DNA from: an uncultured Flavobacteriaceae bacterium
Lineage (GTDB): Bacteria > Bacteroidota > Bacteroidia > Flavobacteriales > Flavobacteriaceae
DNA length: 64,000 bases
NCBI GenBank assembly: GCA_943789365.1
Contig: CALSTV010000001.1
Location: 868,001-932,000 of the forward strand
Direction of reading: 5' to 3'
Shown here: in pieces, positions 1-9,574 of the stretch
Numbering within the stretch: the stretch's first letter is position 1
How the letters are laid out: every line of letters starts with the position of its first letter
The notes under the pieces: generated by a model
What the model saw: only the letters and a program-made list of their open reading frames with translations
The model's database searches: none
Told to the model about the DNA's origin: nothing
Translations under genes and position numbers: made by a program

Positions 1-91
1 CTTATTTTTAAAAGAATTAAACACAACTTGGTCTAACTTAGTAAAGGCCGTAAATCTAGTAACGAGTACAAAAAGCAACAAGGATGAATAA
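1..91 (+). CDS. PadR-family transcriptional regulator, C-terminal end (partial)
   Basis: An open frame enters from the left edge (codons begin at base 2) and ends with TAA at 89-91. The 29 visible residues run through an ELNTTWSNLVKAVN stretch to a hydrophilic tail. This resembles the C-terminal helix of PadR-type regulators that precede PspC genes in Flavobacteriia. The stop overlaps the start of the next gene by 8 bp (ATG at 84), which implies one operon and translational coupling. The N-terminal winged helix is outside the window, so the family call rests on the tail and the context. Confidence 0.6.
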   Translation, partial: LFLKELNTTWSNLVKAVNLVTSTKSNKDE

Positions 92-1664
92 GACAATAAA
101 TATCAATTTAGGCGGATTCTTTTTCCATATTGACGAAACAGCATACCAAATTCTAAAAAATTATTTAGAGTCTATTGCTAGATCACTTCATGACGACCCA
201 CAAGGAAAAAATGAAATCATTGCAGATATAGAAGCTAGAATTAGTGAATTGTTATCTGAAAAAATAAATGACCCACGTCAGGTGATTAACGAGAATGACA
301 TCAATGATATTATTAACATCATGGGTCAACCTGAAGATTACGAAGATGCAGGTGAAGATTATAGCACAAACCAAACCAATTACAAACAACATTTCACGAA
401 CAAAAAATTATATCGTGATGGAGACGATAAATTCCTAGGTGGTGTTGCTGCTGGAATTGGACATTATTTTGCTATTGACAGTACTTGGATCCGCCTTCTA
501 TTTATCTTATTAGCCGCTTTTGGAGGTTTTGGAATTCCAGCCTATATCATTTTATGGATTTTACTCCCAGAAGCAAAAACTACAGCAGAAAAATTGCAAA
601 TGGAAGGAGAAGCTGTAAACATAGACAACATCGAGAAAAAAATTCGTACCGAATTTGAAAGCGTAAGTGAGAAATTTAAAAATGCTGACTACAGCAAAGC
701 CAAATCTAGCTTTCAATATTTCATTGATTCCATAGGTAAACTTTTACTTTTAATTTTCAAAGCATCAGGTAAAGTCATTGGTGTATTGCTTATGTTTATT
801 TCAGCCGCAGTACTGCTCTCATTACTCGTTGGAGGTTTCTCCTTGGGAAGTTTTGAAATTATTGGAATTGGAGACAATTTTGTACACCTACCCCCTTTCT
901 TCTACAATTCTGTAATTCCAAGAGGTCTTTTAACTGCTGTTGTATTTATAAGTATTGGATTCCCATTCTTTATTTTGTTTATTTTGGGTCTACGACTCCT
1001 TTCTAAGAGCGTTAAACAACTGAGCAAAACGACTTCACTAACCCTACTTGGAATTTGGCTAGTTAGTATTCTCACACTCGGTTTTGCCGGTATTGAATAT
1101 TCTTCTGCACATTCATTTGATGGCTCTAAAATTAGTGAAAATACATTTGAACACAATGTACAGGACACCCTTCAAATTAAGATGGTCAACAACAACGAAC
1201 TCTATTACAAACATTATTTTAGAAGGAGCAGTACGCAAGAAATCGTGTATGAAAACGATGTTAAAAAACTGTACTGCACCAACGTAAAAGTAAATGTTGT
1301 ACAAAGTGAAACCGACAAAGCAACTATCAATATCCGAAAAGAATCTCAGGACAAAGATAGAAATCAAGCCACCGAAAACGCTACGCAAATAGAATACAAT
1401 TATACTATTACCGACAATATTCTAAAATTAGATGGCTATTTCTTAAGTAACGTTGACAATATTTACAAAGACGAAAGTATAAGTGTTACCATTGCCATTC
1501 CTGTTGGTTACCAGATCTATTTTACAGGTTCTACAAATAGCTTTTTATATGATATTGATAACACCCAAAGAATATACGACAACGATATGGTCAACCAACA
1601 TTTTTTAATGACCAATATAGGACTAGAATGTACAGATTGTGACGAAAGCGTTTATAGAAACTAA
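84..1664 (+). CDS. PspC domain-containing membrane protein
   Basis: 526 aa. An N-terminal soluble region (about 1-100) is followed by a PspC domain at about 107-167, with KKLYRDGDDKFLGGVAAGIG then a transmembrane segment ending ILWILLPEAK. Further hydrophobic segments lie near 215-265, 285-310 and 320-345, and a polar C-terminal region of about 180 residues is probably periplasmic. PspC proteins act in envelope-stress sensing with PspA/PspB in enterobacteria. In Bacteroidota this long form normally sits between a PadR regulator and a head-GIN protein, as here. The start overlaps the PadR stop by 8 bp, and the next gene follows after 12 bp. The biochemical role in this phylum is not established. 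Confidence 0.9.
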   Translation: MNKTININLGGFFFHIDETAYQILKNYLESIARSLHDDPQGKNEIIADIEARISELLSEKINDPRQVINENDINDIINIMGQPEDYEDAGEDYSTNQTNYKQHFTNKKLYRDGDDKFLGGVAAGIGHYFAIDSTWIRLLFILLAAFGGFGIPAYIILWILLPEAKTTAEKLQMEGEAVNIDNIEKKIRTEFESVSEKFKNADYSKAKSSFQYFIDSIGKLLLLIFKASGKVIGVLLMFISAAVLLSLLVGGFSLGSFEIIGIGDNFVHLPPFFYNSVIPRGLLTAVVFISIGFPFFILFILGLRLLSKSVKQLSKTTSLTLLGIWLVSILTLGFAGIEYSSAHSFDGSKISENTFEHNVQDTLQIKMVNNNELYYKHYFRRSSTQEIVYENDVKKLYCTNVKVNVVQSETDKATINIRKESQDKDRNQATENATQIEYNYTITDNILKLDGYFLSNVDNIYKDESISVTIAIPVGYQIYFTGSTNSFLYDIDNTQRIYDNDMVNQHFLMTNIGLECTDCDESVYRN

Positions 1665-1676
1665 AAACCCAACATT

Positions 1677-2402
1677 ATGAATTCACTTCTTAAAAAAGCA
1701 TCAGCACTGTTATTTGCAGCGACCCTTATTACGGCATGCCATGTAAATGGTTTTAACAAAGTAACTGGAAACAAAAACGTAATTACCAAAGAAAGAACTG
1801 TTAACGAACCCTTTACTAAAATTGATGTCAGCCAAGGAATAACCGTTTATATTAGTATGAGCGAACAAACTAGCCTTACTGTAGAAGCCGATGAGAACTT
1901 ACATGAACATATAAAAACTGAAGTCCACAATGGGGTTTTAAAAATATTTACCGAAGAAACCATCTGGAAGGCGAAAGCTCGAAATGTCTATATAAAAGCA
2001 GCTAACATTAATGGGATGAAGGCGAGTAGCGGGAGTGAAGTCATTTCAGACAACACGCTTATTAGCTCTAATTTCGACATCAAAGCGAGCAGTGGAGCTT
2101 CCATGAAACTACTTCTTAACTCTGAAACTGTATTCTCTAGCTCAAGTAGTGGATCTTCCATAGAACTCATTGGAAAATCGTATAGTCATACATCAAAAGC
2201 TAGTAGCGGTAGCGACATCGACGCTTTTGCACTCAATAGCAAAGAAGCCATTGTCAATGTAAGTAGTGGTGCGAGTATCGACGTTAATGCTACCGAAAAT
2301 TTGGTTGCCAAAGCAAGTAGTGGCGGTAGTATATCGTACAACGGAAATCCTAAAAATATTGAACGAAAATCATCCTCTGGAGGAGCTATTTCAGCCCAAT
2401 AG
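1677..2402 (+). CDS. Head GIN domain lipoprotein (DUF2807)
   Basis: 241 aa. A lipoprotein signal peptide ends in a lipobox, LITAC, with the acylated Cys at 21. The rest is a repetitive beta-helix-like region rich in KASSGSEV, KASSGASM and KASSGSDI turns, typical of the DUF2807 'head GIN' fold (putative auto-transporter adhesin). It begins 12 bp after the PspC gene and is the third member of the PadR-PspC-GIN operon. A hairpin and T-run follow at 2442-2470. It is probably anchored in the outer or inner membrane facing the periplasm. Its ligand is unknown. Confidence 0.88.
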   Translation: MNSLLKKASALLFAATLITACHVNGFNKVTGNKNVITKERTVNEPFTKIDVSQGITVYISMSEQTSLTVEADENLHEHIKTEVHNGVLKIFTEETIWKAKARNVYIKAANINGMKASSGSEVISDNTLISSNFDIKASSGASMKLLLNSETVFSSSSSGSSIELIGKSYSHTSKASSGSDIDAFALNSKEAIVNVSSGASIDVNATENLVAKASSGGSISYNGNPKNIERKSSSGGAISAQ

Positions 2403-2441
2403 AAGACGATTTCAATCTTTTGGTTTAGATTGATTGTTATG

Positions 2442-2470
2442 AGCCTTTGGAACTATCCAGGGGCTTTTTA
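2442..2470 (+). terminator. Rho-independent terminator after the PspC/GIN operon
   Basis: AGCCTTTGG (2442-2450) pairs with CCAGGGGCT (2457-2465), with two G-U pairs and a 6-nt loop, followed by a T-run at 2465-2469. It lies between the convergent head-GIN and TPM genes and works for the plus strand only. Confidence 0.7.
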
Positions 2471-2487
2471 TTTAGCCGTGATTCAAG

Positions 2488-3285
2488 TTACCAGCCACCG
2501 CTAGCTCCTCCACCTCCGAATCCGCCACCACCGAAGCCGCCGCCAAAACCGCCGCCAAAGCCTCCAGAACTTCCACTACCACCTCCGAATCCGCTACTCC
2601 TACCCATACTACTGAATAATATTGCCGTGAGAATATCGGATGAAGCATTGCGTCTACCACGTCCTCCTCTTCCTCCTCTATTTCGAAAAACAAGAAATAA
2701 AACAAGAACAAGAACGATAAAAAATCCTTTAATTTTAGGATTTCGTTCTTTGGTTCTATTAGACTTTTGTTTCGCCTTAAACGTTCCGTTCAGTACATCG
2801 ATAATTGCAGATGTACCTCTGTCTAAACCAGCATAAAATTTCCCGGCTTTAAACTGTGGTGTTATGATGTTCTCAATGATACGACGGGACAAAGCATCTG
2901 TTAAAAGATGTTCTACACCATAGCCTGTTGAGATATTTAGTTTTCGCTCCTTCTTAGCTACCAATAATAAAACTCCGTTATCCTTTCCTTTTTGCCCTAT
3001 CCCCCATTTGTGGGCTAGGTTTGCAGCATACATTGCAATGTCATTCGATCCAATTGATGCAACAGTAACCACCACGATTTGTGTTGAAGTTGTATCTGCA
3101 TATCGAATTAACTTTTGCTCTAAAGCGCTTTTTTGACCACTTCCTAATAAATTCGCATAGTCATATAAACTCGTTTGCTTTTTAGGCACAGCTGGTAGCT
3201 CAGATTGTGCGTACCCAACGACAATAGAACATAAAAAAAATACTGTAAAACCTATTTGTGACAGAAGCCGTTTGGTTCGAAACAT
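2488..3285 (-). CDS. TPM domain protein with Gly-rich tail
   Basis: 265 aa. A signal peptide (1-26, ending VVGYAQS) is followed by a TPM domain (about 36-160) with STQIVVVTV and GVLLLVAKKERKLNISTGYG, then a transmembrane segment (about 186-203). The C-terminal tail is almost pure Gly/Ser/Phe and ends GGASGGW, a signature of membrane TPM proteins. The domain is related to the thylakoid TLP18.3 phosphatase/repair protein; the bacterial role is unclear. It is the last gene of the M23-MerR-LemA-TPM series but is separated from the other TPM gene by a Bax-inhibitor-1 gene. The extreme GC-rich codons of the tail explain the spurious antisense proline-rich frame. Confidence 0.88.
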   Translation of the reverse strand: MFRTKRLLSQIGFTVFFLCSIVVGYAQSELPAVPKKQTSLYDYANLLGSGQKSALEQKLIRYADTTSTQIVVVTVASIGSNDIAMYAANLAHKWGIGQKGKDNGVLLLVAKKERKLNISTGYGVEHLLTDALSRRIIENIITPQFKAGKFYAGLDRGTSAIIDVLNGTFKAKQKSNRTKERNPKIKGFFIVLVLVLFLVFRNRGGRGGRGRRNASSDILTAILFSSMGRSSGFGGGSGSSGGFGGGFGGGFGGGGFGGGGASGGW

Positions 3286-3335
3286 ACGAATGAAAATTGA
3301 AACTATTTATAGTAATTTTATGTACAGAATACCTG

Positions 3336-4028
3336 TTACTTTCTGTCTCCTAAGAAACGTAATAAGTATAAAAACAAGTTTACAAAATCTAAATACAGCG
3401 TAAGTGCTCCTATAATAGATTTCTTTTTAGACACTTCCTGATTGTCATCAAAAGCAGCCATTCTTTTTATTTTCTGAGTATCATATGCTGTCAAGGCTAC
3501 AAATATCAATACCCCTGCATAGGTAATAATCCAATACATCATTTCACTCTGCATAAACATGTTAACCACAGAAGCAATGATCAATCCTATCAATGCCATA
3601 AAAGCCATATTGCCAATAGACGTCAAATCTCTCTTAGTCATGTATCCATACGCACTCATAACCCCAAAAGTAAGTGCTGTCACCAAAAAGGTAGAGGCTA
3701 TAGAAGAACTTGTATAAATTAGAAAAACCATTGAAAGCGTTAAGCCATTTAGCACGGCATACAAAAGAAAAACGATACCTGCCGTTTCTGCCGACATTCT
3801 ATCTATCCTAGCTGACAAATATATAACAGCTCCAAACTCGGCAGCTATCAATACATAAAAAGGAATATTACTTGTCCCTGGGAAAATCAAATTGATAACC
3901 GAAGGTGTGGAAACCGCCCACATAGCTACGGCAGCAGTAATTACTAGGGCACAACTCATCCATCCATAAACTTTTGAAATGAATGCTGCTTGTACTTGTT
4001 CTTGTTCTAATGTCAATTGTGAATTCAT
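3336..4028 (-). CDS. Bax inhibitor-1/YccA family membrane protein
   Basis: 230 aa with about seven hydrophobic helices covering most of the chain. The C-terminal ALTAYDTQKIKRM and GALTLYLDFVNLFLYLLRFLG segments are characteristic of the BI-1/YccA/YbhL family, which includes pH-sensitive calcium-leak proteins and the FtsH-modulating YccA. Length is normal. It lies 55 bp downstream of the first TPM gene and 50 bp upstream of the second, on the same strand, so it is probably co-transcribed. Membership is clear; the exact function is not. Confidence 0.92.
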   Translation of the reverse strand: MNSQLTLEQEQVQAAFISKVYGWMSCALVITAAVAMWAVSTPSVINLIFPGTSNIPFYVLIAAEFGAVIYLSARIDRMSAETAGIVFLLYAVLNGLTLSMVFLIYTSSSIASTFLVTALTFGVMSAYGYMTKRDLTSIGNMAFMALIGLIIASVVNMFMQSEMMYWIITYAGVLIFVALTAYDTQKIKRMAAFDDNQEVSKKKSIIGALTLYLDFVNLFLYLLRFLGDRK

Positions 4029-4083
4029 ACTTTTATTTTTTTGATTCTCAAAATTGAAAATCGTTTGTTAATGCTTCTTGTGC

Positions 4084-4524
4084 TTAAGACCCCTTTGATA
4101 TCGTATCAGGTAATTCGTTGATATCATCTGATTGGTAAGGAAAAAATGCTTTTAACTTTTCACCTGCAGCAGCTATTCCGAGTTGCAATCCTTTTGCAAA
4201 AGCTCCTTTTTTAAATTCAGAGAGTACTACATCCTTGGTACTGTTCCAAAAATCGTTTGGGACTACTTCATCTATCCCTGCATCACCCAAAATTGCAAAT
4301 TGATGCTCCTTTACAGAAAGGTAAAAAAGTACGCCATTCCTAGCTGCAGTTTCATGCATTTTCAATTCTAAAAACACTTCTTTCGCCCTCTCCAAAGTTT
4401 CTTTTTCCGAGCTGGGATCAATGTGTACACGTATTTCGCCCGAGGTGTTCTTCTCAGCTTTTCGAATCGCAGCTACAACAAGCTCCTCTTCTTCTTTCGA
4501 CATGTGATATTCGTTTGTAGCCAT
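4084..4524 (-). CDS. TPM domain protein (short, cytosolic form)
   Basis: 146 aa with no signal peptide or membrane segment. It is essentially one TPM domain: EKNTSGEIRVHIDPS at about 27-41, then NGVLFYLSVKEHQFAILGDAGI. It follows LemA after 2 bp, so the two are almost certainly translated from one message. A LemA protein followed by two TPM proteins, one soluble and one membrane-bound, is common in Bacteroidota. Function in that context is unproven. Confidence 0.88.
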   Translation of the reverse strand: MATNEYHMSKEEEELVVAAIRKAEKNTSGEIRVHIDPSSEKETLERAKEVFLELKMHETAARNGVLFYLSVKEHQFAILGDAGIDEVVPNDFWNSTKDVVLSEFKKGAFAKGLQLGIAAAGEKLKAFFPYQSDDINELPDTISKGS

Positions 4525-4526
4525 TT

Positions 4527-5114
4527 CTAAAATTGTACGTCGGGTGCCTTTTCACTTCCTTCAACAGCTTTAAACCTGCTCATCTCTTCAAACCCAAACC
4601 AACCTGCAAAAATCGAATTTGGAAATACTTTGATATGTTTGTTGTACACTCCAACAAGCCCATTGAACCTATTTCTTTCTACATTGATTCTATTTTCTGT
4701 ACCTTCTAATTGACTTTGCAATTCTAAAAAATTAGTATTTGCCTTTAATTCAGGATACTTTTCCGCAATCACCATCAATCTTCCAAGTGCTCCAGACAAA
4801 CCTTGTTGCGCTTGTTGAAATTGTGCCATTTTCTCAGGGGTTAAATTCGACGCGTCTATTTTGGTACTTGTCGCTTCAGATCTGGCCTTAATTACAGCCT
4901 CTAAAGTCTCACTTTCATGAGCAGCATATCCCTTTACTGTGTTTACCAAATTAGGAATTAAGTCTGCTCTTCTTTGATAAGAACTTTCCACATTGGACCA
5001 GTTCGTCTTCGCATCTTCCTGATAGATAACCGCCTCATTATTAAATCCTTTTATTTTGTTATAGCCTAAAAAAACTATCACTACAACAATTATCAATGGC
5101 AACCATTTTTTCAT
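4527..5114 (-). CDS. LemA family protein
   Basis: 195 aa. A single N-terminal transmembrane helix (about 4-20) is followed by the LemA helical domain with the typical YQRRADLIPNLVNTVKGYAAHE-type core, split here as RRADLIPNLVNTVKGYA at about 48-64. The protein ends near a conserved FGFEEMSRF. LemA proteins are membrane-anchored helical bundles with the bulk of the chain outside the cytoplasm, and they usually neighbour TPM genes as here. No enzymatic activity is known. Confidence 0.92.
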   Translation of the reverse strand: MKKWLPLIIVVVIVFLGYNKIKGFNNEAVIYQEDAKTNWSNVESSYQRRADLIPNLVNTVKGYAAHESETLEAVIKARSEATSTKIDASNLTPEKMAQFQQAQQGLSGALGRLMVIAEKYPELKANTNFLELQSQLEGTENRINVERNRFNGLVGVYNKHIKVFPNSIFAGWFGFEEMSRFKAVEGSEKAPDVQF

Positions 5115-5165
5115 AATACATTTTCTATTTTAGAGGTTCTTTAAATTTTAACTATACAACTATTC

Positions 5166-5495
5166 CTATAGTTCATTTTTTATTTTTAACAATTCAGCTT
5201 TTACACCTTCCAATCTTTGAATTACTTCATGTGTATTAGCTGTTTTCTTGGGTGCTTTTTTTATCTTGTTTTTTGCTCCGTCTAAGGTAAAGCCTTTTTC
5301 TTTTACAAGGTGGTAAATCAGTTGAAAATTTTGCACATCGGAAGGTGTGAACATTCGATCTCCTTTGCCATTCTTTTTGGGTTTTATGATATCAAATTCT
5401 TTTTCCCAAAATCGAATCAAAGAAGTATTCACATCAAATGCCTTGGCGAGCTCCCCTATTTTGTAATATCTCTTCTCGGGTAAATCAATATTCAT
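5166..5495 (-). CDS. MerR family transcriptional regulator
   Basis: 109 aa. An N-terminal MerR winged helix-turn-helix (about 10-78: YYKIGELAKAFDVNTSLIRFW, then GDRMFTPSDV) is followed by a short coiled helix. There is no metal-binding Cys and no effector domain, so it belongs to the short MerR group of Flavobacteriia that accompanies M23 peptidase and LemA genes. Its ATG overlaps the stop of the M23 gene by 1 bp (TAATG), so the two are translationally coupled. Target genes are unknown. Confidence 0.85.
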   Translation of the reverse strand: MNIDLPEKRYYKIGELAKAFDVNTSLIRFWEKEFDIIKPKKNGKGDRMFTPSDVQNFQLIYHLVKEKGFTLDGAKNKIKKAPKKTANTHEVIQRLEGVKAELLKIKNEL

Positions 5496-6466
5496 TAGTC
5501 AAGCGATTGGTTTTCTTTAGAGGCCATTTCTAACATTAAATCATATTCCTCTGGCGTTAAATCATTGAAGTAATAATAAATTGGATTTACTTTTCTATTT
5601 CCCTTCACCACTTCATAGTGCAGGTGTGGAGCTGTAGAAGTACCAGAAGAACCAACATAGCCAATCATATCTCCTCGTTTTACTTTCTGTCCTTTGCGAA
5701 CGGTAAAGCTATCCATATGACCATATAAGGTTTTATAGCCGAAACCATGATCTATCTTTACATGATTTCCAAAACCTCTTCTTGAACGCTTAGCATATTC
5801 CACTTTTCCGTTTCCAGTAGCGTAAATAGGTGTTCCTTTCGGAGCAGAAAAATCCATCCCCCAATGAAATTTTCGCGTTTTGTATACGGGGTGAATACGA
5901 TATCCGTAACCCGAAGCCATACGTTTCAATTCTTTATTTGACACGGGCTGAATTGCTGGTATTGATGCTAGCATTTCTTTTTTGTTCTTAGCCATCTCAA
6001 CGATTTCATCTAATGACTTTGATTGCACTACCAATTGCTTCGATAAGACATCTATCTTTTTCGTAACATCTTTAATCATTGATGAATTCTGAAAACCATC
6101 TAGTGATTTGTACCTGTTTATCCCACCAAAACCTGCCAAACGCTCTTCTTTTGAGATGGGTTCCGCTTCAAAATACACCCGATAAATATTATCATCTCGA
6201 TCCTGAATCTCTTTCAGCACTTCTCTACCTTCATCAATTCTTTTAGAAAGCAATTCAAAATGCAACTTCAGATTCTCAAGTTCTCTTTCTTGTTCTATTT
6301 GACTCGGTGATTTTATGATATTGCTAAACCCCACGAATCCAAGAAATGATATAAAAAAAACTGCAACAACCATAAGTAAGACTTTCTTTACTTTGGTGCT
6401 ATTTTTGACCAGTATCCTCCTATAAGAAAGTGTATCTGAATCGTAGTAAAATTTTACTTTCGCCAT
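5495..6466 (-). CDS. M23 family metallopeptidase (cell-wall endopeptidase)
   Basis: 323 aa from the ATG at 6466. A longer frame reaching 6517 adds 17 residues unlike the family, and MAKVKFYYDSDTLSYRR is the usual N-terminus of these Bacteroidota proteins. A transmembrane helix (about 25-47) is followed by a coiled coil (about 60-180) and a LytM/M23 domain. The zinc motifs are present: HWGMD (HxxxD) and HLH in APHLHYEV. It is probably an inner-membrane-anchored peptidoglycan DD-endopeptidase acting in the periplasm. It is divergent from alaS and is the first gene of the run to 2488. Confidence 0.92.
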   Translation of the reverse strand: MAKVKFYYDSDTLSYRRILVKNSTKVKKVLLMVVAVFFISFLGFVGFSNIIKSPSQIEQERELENLKLHFELLSKRIDEGREVLKEIQDRDDNIYRVYFEAEPISKEERLAGFGGINRYKSLDGFQNSSMIKDVTKKIDVLSKQLVVQSKSLDEIVEMAKNKKEMLASIPAIQPVSNKELKRMASGYGYRIHPVYKTRKFHWGMDFSAPKGTPIYATGNGKVEYAKRSRRGFGNHVKIDHGFGYKTLYGHMDSFTVRKGQKVKRGDMIGYVGSSGTSTAPHLHYEVVKGNRKVNPIYYYFNDLTPEEYDLMLEMASKENQSLD

Positions 6467-6624
6467 ATTACTAAATATAGTACTTTTGTATGCGCATTTA
6501 TAAGTCCTTCGATGCACCTATAAATTGGGTTTGATAAAGGCAAATTTACAAAATGTTTTAGAACTGTTGCCTAATGCGACAGATTTAGCATTTATTTAAT
6601 AGTTTAAGATAAGATTTGAGTCCT

Positions 6625-9258
6625 ATGAAATCACAAGAAATAAGAGCACAATTTTTGAAGTTTTTTAAAGAGAAACAGCACACTATTGTTGCCTCTGCAC
6701 CTATCGTCTTAAAAGACGACCCTACTTTGATGTTTACCAATGCAGGTATGAATCAATTTAAAGAATATTTTTTAGGACAACGTGAAGTTAAGCATTCTAG
6801 AGTAGCCGATACTCAAAAATGTTTACGTGTATCTGGAAAGCACAACGACTTGGAAGAAGTAGGAATGGATACCTATCACCACACGATGTTTGAAATGCTT
6901 GGAAACTGGAGTTTTGGCGACTATTTTAAAAAGGAAGCCATTGCATGGGCATGGGAGTTTTTGGTAGACGTTTTAAAAGTCGATAAAGATTCTTTGTATG
7001 TAAGTGTCTTTGAAGGTAGTGAAGAGGATGGACTTACCCTTGACGAAGAAGCATTCGATTTCTGGAAAGCAATTGTACCGGAAGACAAAATAATTTTAGG
7101 TAATAAAAAAGATAATTTTTGGGAAATGGGTGCACAAGGACCTTGTGGACCTTGTTCAGAAATTCATGTCGACATTCGTTCTGCAGCGGAAAAGGCAAAA
7201 GTTTCAGGTCGTGATTTGGTAAATATGGACCATCCACAAGTTGTGGAAATTTGGAATCTTGTATTTATGCAATTCAACCGAAAAGCAGATGGTTCGCTTG
7301 AAAAACTCCCAGCGAGTCATGTAGATACAGGAATGGGCTTTGAACGTTTGTGTATGGTTATGCAAAATGTACAATCAAATTACGACACGGATGTGTTTAC
7401 ACCCTTGATTCGAGAAATCGAAACTATATCGAATACAAAATACGACAAGAATTCTGTGGCAACCGAAGCAAGTGGTAAAACTAGTGTGGCGATTCGAGTG
7501 ATTGCAGATCACGTTAGAACGGTTGCATTTTCAATTGCAGACGGACAATTGCCGAGCAACAATGGTGCAGGATATGTGATTAGACGTATTTTACGTAGAG
7601 CCATTCGTTATGGTTTTACTTTCTTAAATAGAAAAGAGCCCTTTATCTACAAATTGGTAGAAACCTTGGGTAATCAGTTAGGATCAGTGTTCCCTGAACT
7701 AAAAGCACAGCAGCAGTTAATTATCAATGTGATAAAGGAAGAAGAACAGTCCTTCTTAAAAACCTTAGACCAAGGGTTATTGTTGTTAGACAATATCATT
7801 CAACAAACTGAAGGGACGATCGTTTCTGGAGAAAAAGCTTTTGAACTGTATGACACTTTTGGCTTTCCAATAGATTTAACGGCACTTATTTTGAGTGAAA
7901 AAGGACTTTCGTTAGACGAAAAAGGTTTCGATACAGAGTTGCAAAAACAAAAAGACCGTTCTCGTGCCGCTGCCCAAGTTAGTGCAGGTGATTGGCAAGT
8001 TTTAAATGACACTACTGAGGAAAATTTTATTGGATATGACCTATTAAGAGCCGAAGTTAAACTCACCAGATACAGAAAGGTAAACAGTAAAAAAGATGGA
8101 GAATTATTTCAGCTTGTTTTTGACCAAACACCTTTTTACCCAGAAGGTGGTGGACAGGTAGGAAGTAAGGGATACCTTGAAAGTGTAAATGGCGACGTGG
8201 TCTATATTTTGGATACAAAAAAAGAAAACAACCTCATTATTCATACTTCAAAAAACTTACCTAAAAATATTGAAGGTACTTTTACGGCTGTTGTTGATGA
8301 AAAACAAAACAAGTTATCTGCCTCAAATCATACTGCAACACATTTGCTACACCAAGCTTTGAGAAGTGTTTTAGGAACCCATGTTGAACAAAAAGGATCC
8401 ATGGTTCATGCCAAAGGACTTCGTTTTGACTTTTCTCATTTTTCAAAGGTAACGGCGGATGAACTACTTGAAATTGAAAATTTTGTAAATGCTCGAATTC
8501 ATGAACAATTACCACTTCAGGAAAACAGAGAGAATACGTATGACAATGCCATTTCCGAAGGTGCTATTGCCTTGTTCGGAGAAAAATATGGCGATCGTGT
8601 TCGCTCTATTCGTTTTGGTGAATCTATGGAACTTTGTGGCGGTATTCACGTACAAAACACTGCTGACATTTGGCATTTTAAAATTACTTCAGAAGGTGCC
8701 GTCGCTGCTGGAATTAGAAGAATTGAAGCCATCAGTCATCACGCTGCTAAAGAGTATTTCACAAATCAAGCAAATGCTTATGACAAGGTAAAGGCTGTCT
8801 TAAAAAACGCTAAAGATCCTGTAAAAGCAATTGCAAACATCCAAGATGAAAATACGGCTCTGAAAAAGCAAATCGAGGTGCTAATGAAAGAGAAAGTAAA
8901 AGGACTTAAAACCCAACTGAAAAACGAGCTTACAGAAATAAATGGCATTCAATTCATAGCAACCCAGATTGACATGGAAGCTGGTCCTTTAAAAGATTTG
9001 GCACACGAATTAGGGAATGAGGTAGAAAACCTTTTCTTTTTTGCAGGTACCGAAATCAATGGTAAAGCTTTGTTGACTTCGTATATTTCTAAAAACTTAG
9101 TAGCAGAAAAAGATCTTGATGCGGGAAAAATTGTTAGAGAGCTCGGTAAATTAATCCAAGGTGGTGGCGGTGGCCAAAAGTTCTTCGCAACTGCTGGCGG
9201 TAAAAATCCTAAAGGTCTGGCAGAAGCAATTTCGAAAGTTAAAGAATACGTTCTTTAA
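6625..9258 (+). CDS. alaS: Alanine-tRNA ligase
   Basis: 877 aa from the ATG at 6625; an upstream in-frame TTG at 6616 would add three residues and is unlikely. The class II aminoacylation domain carries [17 protein letters not shown] and [10 protein letters not shown]. The editing domain has the zinc-binding HTATHLLHQ and the later CGGIHV. The C-terminal C-Ala domain has a Gly-rich [16 protein letters not shown] stretch. Length and domain order are those of full AlaRS. It charges tRNA-Ala and clears Ser/Gly mischarging in the cytoplasm. It stands alone, divergent from the M23 operon. Confidence 0.99.
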   Translation: MKSQEIRAQFLKFFKEKQHTIVASAPIVLKDDPTLMFTNAGMNQFKEYFLGQREVKHSRVADTQKCLRVSGKHNDLEEVGMDTYHHTMFEMLGNWSFGDYFKKEAIAWAWEFLVDVLKVDKDSLYVSVFEGSEEDGLTLDEEAFDFWKAIVPEDKIILGNKKDNFWEMGAQGPCGPCSEIHVDIRSAAEKAKVSGRDLVNMDHPQVVEIWNLVFMQFNRKADGSLEKLPASHVDTGMGFERLCMVMQNVQSNYDTDVFTPLIREIETISNTKYDKNSVATEASGKTSVAIRVIADHVRTVAFSIADGQLPSNNGAGYVIRRILRRAIRYGFTFLNRKEPFIYKLVETLGNQLGSVFPELKAQQQLIINVIKEEEQSFLKTLDQGLLLLDNIIQQTEGTIVSGEKAFELYDTFGFPIDLTALILSEKGLSLDEKGFDTELQKQKDRSRAAAQVSAGDWQVLNDTTEENFIGYDLLRAEVKLTRYRKVNSKKDGELFQLVFDQTPFYPEGGGQVGSKGYLESVNGDVVYILDTKKENNLIIHTSKNLPKNIEGTFTAVVDEKQNKLSASNHTATHLLHQALRSVLGTHVEQKGSMVHAKGLRFDFSHFSKVTADELLEIENFVNARIHEQLPLQENRENTYDNAISEGAIALFGEKYGDRVRSIRFGESMELCGGIHVQNTADIWHFKITSEGAVAAGIRRIEAISHHAAKEYFTNQANAYDKVKAVLKNAKDPVKAIANIQDENTALKKQIEVLMKEKVKGLKTQLKNELTEINGIQFIATQIDMEAGPLKDLAHELGNEVENLFFFAGTEINGKALLTSYISKNLVAEKDLDAGKIVRELGKLIQGGGGGQKFFATAGGKNPKGLAEAISKVKEYVL

Positions 9259-9274
9259 TTCACCGTTGAAAAAC

Positions 9275-9484
9275 TTACTGTAAAAACTTTAAGATCGCCA
9301 AGATACTGACTATAATTGCAAGGTATTTCAGTACACCAACTTTGTAAATTTTTACTCCCAATTTGTTTTCAACAAGCAAAACATCTTGTTTAAGAAGGGA
9401 AACATCCTGTTTCAAAAGTAGAATAGCTTTTGTTTTAACCAAATCATGTTTTTTACCGTTGATTTTTTCTTCAACGGTTTGCAC
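9275..9484 (-). CDS. Possible small coiled-coil membrane protein (doubtful start)
   Basis: 69 aa if the GTG at 9482-9484 is used; no ATG is available in frame. Residues 1-45 are charged and helical, with a short internal repeat (LLLKQDVSLLKQDVLLVENKLG split over about 22-43). Residues 50-67 form one hydrophobic helix (VLKYLAIIVSILAILKFL). The open frame continues upstream of the GTG through FVTEI to a stop at about 9523-9525, just beyond an A8 run. It could be a real small membrane protein, a remnant, or chance. I do not recognise a family. Confidence 0.35.
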   Translation of the reverse strand: MQTVEEKINGKKHDLVKTKAILLLKQDVSLLKQDVLLVENKLGVKIYKVGVLKYLAIIVSILAILKFLQ

Positions 9485-9574
9485 TATTTCAGTAACAAAT
9501 TCCTTAGCCTTTTTTTTACAGTCTTATACTTGTAGTTTCATTCACAACTAAACTAACCACATAAGATATATGTG

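Noticed and set aside
2447-2836. Plus-strand proline-rich 129-aa open frame
   Set aside because: It is the antisense of the Gly-rich tail of the TPM protein at 2488-3285 and of its coding region; no signals of its own.
6616-6624. TTG start for alaS
   Set aside because: It would add only three residues; the ATG at 6625 opens the usual [14 protein letters not shown].
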